Part shown: positions 14,045 through 23,900 of the stretch, piece after piece
Layout of the letters: each line of letters begins with the position of its first letter
How positions within the stretch are numbered: position 1 is the first letter of the stretch
Assembly (NCBI GenBank): GCA_046350255.1
Contig: JAXMAV010000008.1
Location: forward strand, 62,001-126,000
Length of the DNA stretch: 64,000 bases
Direction: 5' to 3'
Source: CALDUY01 sp046350255
GTDB taxonomy: Bacteria; Planctomycetota; Planctomycetia; Gemmatales; Gemmataceae
Notes under the pieces: generated by a model
Seen by the model: only the letters and a program-made list of their open reading frames with translations
Told to the model about the DNA's origin: nothing
Database searches by the model: none
Made by a program: the position numbers and the translations under genes

Positions 14045-17000
14045 TCAGCTTCGCAGAGACGGCGCGGTGTTGACGGGCAGGTAGACGATGTTCGTCTCCA
14101 CGCTGAAAGCGCCATCCTCGGCCAGGGTGCCCACGTCCATCGTGGTGCCTGCCGTGCCCTGGGACTGATCCCAGGCGCGGTAGGTCAGGGTGGTCGTGCC
14201 TGCGAAACTGTTGAACGGGGTGAAGCGCAGCAGGTCGCTGGCCCGAAGGAGCAGGGCCGCCGTGGGCGTGGCCGCGGTGAACTGCGTCCAGGTCGCGCCG
14301 CCATCCAGCGAGAACTCCCAGCGTCCGCCGACGATCCCGGTCAGCCCCACGAGAGCCACCCCGGCAGAGTCCGCACCGTCCGGATCGCTGACCAGGCCAG
14401 CGAGCAGCTGCGATACGGGGATGGCTGGCGGACTGGAGGTGCCCGGCGCTAGCGGCGGCAGGATGGTGATCACGCTGGGTGGTGTCAGACTGGGACGATC
14501 GTTGACAGGGTTCACGGTCACGCTGGCGGTCTCGGTCTCCTGGCTGAAGGGCGCACTACCCCCCGCGACGAGCGTCGAGGCCAGCGATCCGGCCGTGCCC
14601 TGGGTCTGGTCCCACGCCACGTAGGAGAGCGTCGCCGGGCCATTGAAGTTGAGGGTGGGCACAAAGCGAACCTGGTCGGTCGCCCGCAGCAGGCGCGCGG
14701 CTCCAGGCGAGACCGCGCCCAGCGCTTGCCAGGTGGTTCCGCCATCGAGCGAGAACTGCCAGATGCCTCCGCCGGTAATGCCCGTGACGGCCAGGCCGGC
14801 CAGCGCCCCGGCGTCAGCATCCCAGATCTGGGAGCCCAGCAGGGTGGCCACGCTGGTACCGACGGGGTTGGTTGCTTCCTCGAGCAGGTCGGGCAAGGTC
14901 GGGCTGGCTACGGTGTCGAGCACGGGAGCCCGGTTGACGGCGAGGCGGGCGTTCGCACTGGCAACGCTGAAGGCGCTGCCCAGCGAGCTGAACCGGGCGC
15001 CGGGGGTACCTGCGGTGCGATCCCAGGCGCGGAACAGCAGCCCGGCCACTCCGATGAATCCGCCGGTGGGGTTCAGGCGCAGCAAATCGGTGGAGCGGAG
15101 GAGCAGCGCCTGCTCGGGAGTGACTGTACCGACGTTGCTCCAGGAGGTGCCGCCCGTCGTCGAGTATTGCCACGTCCCGCCGCCTGTCAGGCCGATCACG
15201 GCCAGGCCCACCTGCGTGCCGGGATCGGGATCGCTGGCGTCGCCCAGCAGAGACTGCACGGCGACGACCGAGGAGAGCTGCCCTGGCAAGGTGGACGGCA
15301 GATCGATCGGAGTTCCAGCCAGCAGAGGTCGGTCGGCCGCGGCCCGGATGGTGAGCCGGGCGGTGCCGACCGCTGCGCTGAAGGGCGTGGCGCCGCCGAC
15401 CGGGGCGAGGTTGACGCGCTGTCCCGGCGCACCGGCGGCCTGGTCCCAGGCGCGGAAGGAGAGAGCCACCGTCCCGGCGAAGTCTACCGGCGCGACGAAG
15501 CGGATGCGGTCGGTTTGACGTAGCAAGCGCGCCGCGCTGGCCGATACCGGCCCGAGCGCCTCCCAGCTGGTGCCACCATTGAACGACACCTCCCAGGTGC
15601 CGCCTGTCACCACCGAGGCGCCCGCGATGGCCATGCCGCGCGGAGCGACCACGCCGTTGTCGGTGACGGCGGCTCCCAGCAGCTGCGACACCGCCACGCC
15701 CGTGCCTGGGCCGGCGCCCTCGGTGCGCGCCGGGAACGGGACAATGCGCGCCGGATCGAGGACAGGAGCGCGATTGACCACTGCCGTTTCGATGGCCGCG
15801 CTGTAGGCGGTGGCTCCTGCCGCCTGAGTGTTTCCCAACTGGCCGGACACGCCGCTCGATTGATCCCAGGCGCGGTATTGCAGCGTTCCCTGGGGTACTC
15901 CCGTGCGTGGCAGGAAGCGGAGGAGATCTTGCGGCAGCAGCAACCGGGCGGAGGTCGCGCTGGTCAGAATGAGCTGCATCCAGGTCTGACCGCCATTGCG
16001 CGAGTACTGCCAGGTGCCTGCTCCGGTGGCGCCAACCACGGCCAGGCCCTGCATCGCGCCAGCATCGGAATCGGTGACGGCGCTGCCAAGTAACGTCGAC
16101 ACCCGGATCGGGCTGGTGGGGGCCAGCGTGACCAGCGGCGCGATGTTGAGCGTGGGCGCATGGTTGGCCGCCACGAAGGCGGTCGCCTCCTCCAGGCTGA
16201 AGGCGGTGCCGAGGGTCACGTTGTTGCTGGCCGAGCTGCCGTCCCAGGCGCGATAGCGGAGCGTGGGACGCGCATCGGCGTTGTAGGACGACCCGGGCAG
16301 AAAGCGCAACCGACCTGAGAAGGGAAGCAGCTGGGCAGCAGTGGCCGACACCTGTCCGAACGTCTGCCAGGTCGAACCGCCGTTGGTGGAGAATTGCCAG
16401 GTACCTGGTCCGTCGGCGCCCACCACGGCCAGGCCCAGCGCGTCGCCGTCGGCATCGGTCGCCCGACCGGCCAGCAGCGAGGCAACCAGTTCGATAGGCA
16501 CATTGGCGGTGCCGACGGGGATGGAAGTCAGCTCGACCGGACTGGGGTTCAGGATGGGTCGATCGGGCAGGGGGTCTACCAGGTCGCGGTAGGTGAGCAG
16601 CTCGGCGCTGAAGGAGGTGGCCCCACCCGTGGCCCCCGGCGCGGAAAGATCGGCCCGACCACCTGCGATACCCGAGGTCTGATCCCAGAACCGGTAACTG
16701 AGCGAGAAGGTGCCACTCCAGTCCGGCGCGGGAACGAAGCGGATGCGGTCGTTCGACCGGAGCAGCCAGGCGGCCGCGGGTGAGCGAGGACATCGGCACC
16801 CAGGTGGTGGAGGCAGCGAGCTGATACTCCCACTGCCCTGCGCTGCCGGATGTCCCGCCGATGATCGCCACTCCCTGGCTAGCGCCGGCGTCCGGGTCGG
16901 CGACGTCACTGCGTAGCAGCACCTGCGAGACCAGCCCGCCGTTGCCAGGCGTGGCATCCTCTACCAGGCCGAGCAACCCCTTGCCCAGAAAGAGCGAGGC

Positions 17001-18130
17001 GCTGGCCTCGGCCGTGCTGTAGGGAGAGAAGCCGCCCACCGCGTTGGAGCCGGTCAGGTTGGCGGTGCCGCCAGCAGTCCCCTGGGTCTGATCCCAGGCG
17101 CGGAAGGTGAGATCGCCAAACCCCACGTTGGCAAAGTCGGGCTGGAAGCGCAGCAAATCAGTAGCGCGGAGTAGCCGCGCGCTGGCCGGCGAGGCGCTGG
17201 ACAGGGTGCGCCACAGGCCGCCCCCATTGGTGGTGTACTGCCAGTCGCCGGCGGTGCGCGAGAAGCCGGTGATGGCGATGCCCTCAACGGCGTCAGCATC
17301 GGCATCACTGACGCTATCGCCCAGCAGAGTGGCCACGCTGAATGCCGCCCCGCTGGTGAGCACGCGCGCGAAGGGGACCAGCACCGGAGCATCGTTCACC
17401 GGGGCAATGGTCAGCGTGAAGGTTTGCGCCGGCGTGATTCCGCCGCCCGAGTCGAGCAGCTGCACGGTGATACTGGTGGAGCCCAGCGCGCCAGGAGCCG
17501 GGCGGAACGCCAGCACGCCCTGGGGAGACAGGGTGGGATCGACCTGGAACAGTGCCAGGTTCCCGACGGTGAGGAGGAACTGCACCGTCTGATTCTCGTT
17601 GGCGGGGCCGGCGCTGATGTTGCTGGCCCAGGGCAGAGAGACATCGCCCGAGTTTTCCTGGGCCAGGACATCGCCGCCGGGCGTGTAAGACGGCAGATCG
17701 TTGATGGGACGGATGACGGCATTCGACGTGGCCGAGGCCGTGCTGAACGCACTTTGTCCACCCCCGGGCACGGCGGAGAGATCGATGGTCGTGCCCGCGG
17801 CCCCCTGGGTGCCATCCCAGGCGCGGTAGGTGAGTGTGGCCGTCCCGAAGCCGTCCTGCACCGGCAGGAAGCGCAGCAGAGCTGTGGCAGGAAACAGTCG
17901 TGCGGACGTCGCCGAGACGGTGCCCAGCGGCACCCACGTCGATCCGCCAGTGATCGAATACTGCCAGGCACCGAACCCACCCGTGCTGCCTGTGACGGCG
18001 AGGCCCACGGCCTGCATCTGATCGGCGTCGGTGACGGAGGAAGCGACCAGGCTGGCGACCGCGATCCCCGTCGGCGTGATGTCCTCGTCGGTGGGTGGCA
18101 AATCGCTGGCCAGGCCTGGAGTCAGGATCG
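14045..18130 (-). repeat. Degenerate tandem RAWD-type coding repeats (nine units)
   Basis: Nine units of roughly 420-440 bases encode A/RP.L, then VASLLGS.V.D.DAGA..G.AV.G..G.GTWQYS, then VS...A.LL...D.LRF.P...F.G.....YRAWDQ.QGTAG. The third unit contains the frameshift. The same unit is repeated in the divergent gene at 20962-26694. Confidence 0.75.
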
Positions 18131-20231
18131 GAGCATCGTTCAGCGGAGTGGGCGTGCTGGTGACGCGCTTGACCTTTTGCTCGCCGATCTTGCCGGTGCT
18201 GTCGGTGAAGGTAAACCCGAGGAAGCGCGGCCGGGTGTCCGGCGTGGTCGCCACGTTGGCGTAGGTCAGGTTGCGCAGCACCGCGCGGACAGCGGGAAGC
18301 GTGGCCAGGTTGGTGAAGGTGATCAGCAGGGGCGTCGTTCCAGAACCACCGCTGAAGCTGGCGATCGTCTGTCCACCGTAGGTGATGTTGGCTCCGGTGA
18401 CGCCGACCTGGCCGGTGCCGCTTCCCTGATGGCGGATGCCCAGGCGGTCGGCCGCGCTGCCGTTGGTCAGAATCGCCGCTCGCAACGACGAACCGTTCCA
18501 GCTGACGGCGTCGGTATCGTTCACGTCGGCACCGGCGTCGATCACCACGGGAGCCTTGCCGAAACCATACGGCACCGCTGGTCCAGGCATGCCGAGCACC
18601 GGAGTCCCGGTGGGGAGGCTGCCGGTCACCTGGCCGCTGACGAGGAAGGTGTAGTCGGGTTCGTCACTATCGTTGGTGGCGATGCGGATCTCGCCCAGCT
18701 TGCGGCCGACCACGGTGGAATCAAGCTGCACGACGAATGTGTCCGAACTGTTGGCAGGGACACTCGACGGAAAGGCACCGACCAGCGAAAAGCCGGTGGG
18801 CAGGCTGACGAACGCAGTGGTCAAGGTTCCTGCGCCCCGGTTGGTGATGGTAAACGTCAGCTGCGGCGCCGAGGCTCCCACGGCGACCGTGCCCAGGTCG
18901 ATCGGCGTGAGTCGATCATCCACGATGTAGGTGGAACCCTGGGAAACAGAGGCCTCGGGTTCGGTGCCGTCGCTCACGACGTTGAACGCCTGGCGGTCCA
19001 GTTCGACGCCATCGACGCTGAGCGCGACGTTCCAGGTGCCCAGGGCCGACTTCCACCCCGTGCCGATGCTCCAGTTCCACAACGATGGCTGCTGGAAGTT
19101 CGGCGTCTGATTGAAGGTGGTGTAGACCGAGCCGCCCGGTCGATACCACGTGATCGCCACCTGACTGCTGGGCCGGTAGTTGGACATGTGATACCAGTAC
19201 ACCACATTCCAGCTCTGCGATGTGGGGAACTCAGTCACGCGCGAGGCGCCTTCGCCCTGTTCGGGGCCGACGTCGTAGTTACTGATCCCCGAACGCATGA
19301 CCGTTGGCGGAGCATCGCCCTGATAGACTGGTGGAGAAATCCAGTAACTCGTCGGTGCGTAAAACGTCTCGACGTTGGCGCCACGATAGAACACCGACCA
19401 GTGCAGGTGCGAGGCGGTGCTGTTCCCCGAGGATCCCATCAGCCCGAGCAGCTGGTTCTGGGTGACGACATCGCCGACCTTCACGACGATGGTGTTGGCG
19501 GCGAAATGGTAGTAGACGGTCTGCCAACCGTTCCCGTGGTCAATCGTGACGAAGTTGCCCGGCTGCGGGTTCGAACTCGGCTGACGGTCGAAGTAGCCAT
19601 CGGTCACGGCGGTCACGGTGCCAGCGGCGGCGGCGAGCACAGGCAGGCCGCGGTCCTGGTCGCTGAACGTGGCCGGTCCCACATCGATGGCGTCGTGCCC
19701 ATCGTACTGAAACGGTCCACCACGGAAGTCGGCTCGCGATCCTGTGCGTGGATCGACATCGACGTAGTTATTGATCGAGTAATCGCGATGCGGAACGCCA
19801 GCCACCGGAAAGGTGAACTTCTGGGGCAGGTCGCTGGGAAGGACCGGTGTGAAGCTGGCGGTCAGCGTGTTGTCGGTCTCGTTGGATTCGGCCACGGCAC
19901 CGCCACCATCCACGGTGATGGAGACGGCATGCGGCCCGGGTGAGGCGTAGGTGATGCCGCGATACCAGGTGAAGGTACCGTTGCCCAGGTTCTGTACCGG
20001 CGAATCGACCGACACGCCATCGATGGTGTAGCGCACCACATACTGGGACGAAGAAGCGAAGCCGGTGGCACTCCAGCTGGCGCGGTAGAAGACCTGCTGC
20101 CCAACGACGGGAGCGGTGATCTGGGCATTGTTGCCATCCACCAGCTGAATACTGGTGAGGAGTAGATTGGCCGGAGCCAGGCGAGCTTCGAGTGACTCCA
20201 CAGTCAAACGACGAGCGACGGGCCGAGGCAT
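14045..20231 (-). CDS. Giant secreted repeat protein with M23 peptidase domain, frameshifted
   Basis: The coding frame starts at 20231 and shifts near 16775 into the frame that stops at 14045, giving about 2060 residues if repaired. The N-terminus (RRLTVESLEARLAP) is the LExR-type start of planctomycete secreted proteins. A CARDB-like domain follows (about 25-130), then an M23 peptidase domain with HDAID near residue 178 and SHLHWS near 274, so the metal ligands are present. A choice-of-anchor-type beta domain comes next (about 430-530), then nine ~145-residue repeats with GTWQYS..GG.TW and YRAWDQ..G signatures. The shift falls inside the third repeat, after WVPMSSLT. It could be real or an assembly error. 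Confidence 0.75.
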
Positions 20232-20961
20232 ACCTGGGATCCCGGAGAAGGTGCGCCCCCAGGACCAGACCGCTGACGGTGCGGGGTCCTGAGGCGGGAA
20301 CCTCCTGACTATACGCCATCAGCCGATTTTTCGCACTCCTCTTCTTCCCCCTACGGCGAAGGGATGGGGAGGCCCCCTGAAGGCCAGGATGGGCGGCCTC
20401 GCGAAAGGAATCGAGGACCTTGCCCCGGCTTTGGCAGAGGAATTCACCCTGGAAGATACCGTGAAGGTGACACCGCCATGTCGGTCGAGTTCAGCTCGGG
20501 TGATCCATTTCAAGCCAGAGAATAGACCCCTTGCCCGGCTCATCCTGCCGGTCGATGGGGCACGAGACGAAGGCCTCCCAGGGCTGACTGCTTGCAACTC
20601 TCTGCGACGAAAACCATTCTGCAGCAAACAATTGCGACACTTCCCTCCACCTGCGACCCTGAGGAACGCTCCCCGAACGTGCTGGTAAACCGGAGTTCTG
20701 GCGTCACGCATTCAGGTGCGGGAAGCAGAGCGCACGCACCACCATTATCGATCATTTTCGTCAGAGCAAAGTCGCGCCGTGGATATTATCGCCTTGCAGC
20801 GTACAACCATTTTTCCTGTTTTTCTCAACACATTCAGAAGTGGGTGCTAGAGTTGCGGCAAGTCCCCCCTTGTGACCGCAGTTAAGTCCCTCAGATGTGG
20901 ATTTAGCTCACATACATCCATTGATTCACCACCTTGGCCAACCAGGATAAAGGGTTAGCAC
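20232..20961. other. 730-bp divergent intergenic region between the two giant genes
   Basis: The start codons of both giant repeat proteins face away from this region, so it must hold both promoters. The part around 20790-20850 is AT-rich. AAAGGG lies 7 bases before the ATG at 20962. No convincing gene, repeat or operator is visible; short reading frames on both strands lack ribosome sites. Confidence 0.5.
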
Positions 20962-23900
20962 ATGCCCAGCCTGACGAGTCTCCTGCTGCGCTTTTTGGGT
21001 CGCAAAAGTCGTCAAAACAGCAAGGTTAGTCATCGGGCGCGCAAGCGGCTGACCAGCCGTCCCCTCGGGTTGCTCCCCCTCGAAGATCGGGTAACTCCGA
21101 CAACCGGCATCGCCTGGCTGCCCACCGCAGCGGGAACCTTTTCGTGGAGCAATTCCAGCAACTGGGCGGGAGGAAATGTTCCGGACCAGGTGAGCGAGAA
21201 CGCTCTGTTCGAGAATATTGGCGAACATCAGACCATCACGATTGATAGCGATCTGCAAATCGGCTCTCTCACCGGAACAGTGTTTAGTTCCGGGAGGCTG
21301 ACTTTTCAATCCAACGGCGGCGCTGTGACGGCTCAGTCCATGTCGTTTAATGCAATCGACGGCGTAATTGCGCCGCTCGTCCAGATTGAGGGAGCGGCCC
21401 TCCACGCCACCGGGACGACATCCTTCAGTGGAGAAACGGTTTTCAATGGAAAGATAAACACCGGAGATCTGGCCCTGGAGGGATTTACCAGGTTCCGCAT
21501 CGGAGGCACGTCTCCCGGAAATACCTCGACCAACTACAGTCAAATAAACGTGACAGGCTCGGTCAACCTGACGGGTCCGCTCAGCATTGGGTCCAGCACC
21601 CTCGTTCCCAACATTGGCACCTTCAGCATGGAAGTTGGTCAGCAGTTCGTCCTGATCAACAACGACGGGACAGATGCGATTACCGGCACCTTTCTCGGCA
21701 AGGCCGAGGGAAGCCTGATCTCCACCCCAGACAATGGAATTGTGTTCCGTATCAGCTATCTTGGACTGGATGGGGCAACGGGCAATGACGTGGTGCTGAC
21801 CCTGGTCAACCTGGCACCCACGTTCACCAGCAGCAGTTCGTTCAACATCGCGGAAAACAGCGCGGTGGGAGCCACAGTCGGCCAGGTGGTGGCCACGCAG
21901 GATGCCGGCGAAACCCTGACGTTCAGCGCAATTGATGGTGACACCGATGTGTTCCAGATCAGCCCTTCTGGTCTGATCACCGTCAAGACGGCAGGCCTCG
22001 ACTTCGAGACTCGAACCACCTATACGCTAGGAGTCGTGGTTCAGGACAATGGCCCCGGCTCGGTTGCCCGCTACCAGGAAGTCACCATCAACGTTACCGA
22101 TGTGCAGACGAGTCTGAGCATCGACGATGTCGTGATGCTCGAAGGCAACTCGGGCTCCACCACCTTCACGTTCACCATCACCAGCAGCGCCGCCGCTGGC
22201 TCGCCGTTCAACATCGAGGTCAGCACCGCTGATGGCACTGCGACGGCCGGTAGTGACTACACCGCGCTGACCAACGCCTTGGTGTCGTTCGCGGGCCTGA
22301 CCGCCGGGGAAACCCAGCAGGTCAACGTGACGGTCAGTGGCGATCTGACTGTCGAGGCCAGTGAAACCTTCTTTCTCAATCTGCTCAGCGTGAATCCCGA
22401 TGTGGTCATCACCGACGGTGAGGGCCAGGGCACCATCGGTCGCGATGATACCGCCACCTTCACCATCGCGGATGCGTCGGTCAATGAAGGCGCCGGCACG
22501 GTGACCCTGACGGTCGCCCTGAGCAACCCCATCGACACCGAAGCCAAGGTAAACCTGTCGTTTGCCGACGGGACTACCAATGCGAACGATTTCACGCATA
22601 CTTCACTGGTGGTGACGTTTGCTCCAGGCTCGACCACCTCGCAAAACGTGACGGTACCCATCACCAACGACTTCTTCACTGAGCAGACGGAGACCTTCGC
22701 GGTTTCGCTGGCATTGAACCTGGCGACACCGTTGTCCGGCCGGCTGGCCGATGTCAGCGACACGGCCGTGGTGAGCATCCTCGACAACGATTCCACCACA
22801 TTGATTGGAACCATCAATGAGGATAACACCAACCCGACGGGGATCACGGTAGCGTCCATCGCCGGCGCGGGATCGGGCATGGCGGTCGTCGGTGTGGACA
22901 ACACCGGAGGCAAGTGGCAGTACTCGATCAACGGCACGACCTGGTTCGCCCTGTCGAGCGCCAATGGTCAGGTCAACCTGGCGGCGGCGGCGCGGCTGCT
23001 GTCCAGCACCAGCCTGGTCCGGTTCCTTCCCAACGCGAACTTCAATGGCACGGTCAGCATCGTCTATCGGACCTGGAACCAGGCCGGTGGCACCGTGGGT
23101 GGAACGGCCAACCTCAGCGCGACCATCCCCTTGAACTTCGGAGCCACCACAGGAAGCGGACGCATTGTCGTCAACGCGGTGAATGACGCGCCGGTATTTA
23201 ACCCTGGCGTGCCCACCATGACGCCAGTGGCCGTTAACAACAGCAATCCGGACGGCAACACGGTGGCGTCGCTCGCCTCGTATCTCATCAGCGACATCGA
23301 CGTGGGCGCCCTGAAAGGCATCGCCATCACCGCAGCGAGCAATGCCGCCAACGGCACCTGGGAGTACAAGCTGGCCAGTGGCGGCGGCTGGTTGCCCCTG
23401 GGCACCGTCAGTGCCACATCGGCCCGGCTGCTCTCCGAGAACGACCTCGTTCGTTTCCGACCCAACACAAACTTTGTCGGGTCGGCTACCATCTCCTTCC
23501 GCGCCTGGGATCGCAGCAACGGAGCGGCACCGGGCTCGCTGGCCAGCACCGCGGCCAATAATGGCACCACGCCGTATAGCTGGATCCTGCAGTCGGCCAC
23601 GGTGCGGGTGACGAACAACGTCGCCCCGACCCTGGCCCCCAGCGCCGTCAACATGACATCGCTGACCGAGGATCCCGCGAGCAATCCGGGCAACACCATC
23701 GCCAGCATCATCGGCTCGTCCATCACGGACACCGCTGGTTCGCTCAACGGCATTGTGGTGACGTCGGTGGACAACACCAATGGACGGTGGCAGTTCACCA
23801 CCAACAACGGCACCACGTGGACCAACTTCACAGCGGTCACGGGTGGTGTGGTCGATCTGTCGGCGGCGGCTCGCCTGCTAGCTAACATCGCTACCGGCGC

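Noticed and set aside
17424..19943. An 839-codon open frame on the forward strand
   Set aside because: It is antisense to the M23 giant protein. Long antisense frames are expected in GC-rich coding DNA, and its translation has low-complexity Gly/Arg/Asp composition without domain motifs.
20319..20711. Small reverse-strand gene between the giant genes
   Set aside because: No ribosome site, no recognisable domain and an implausible composition; the region is better seen as divergent promoter DNA.
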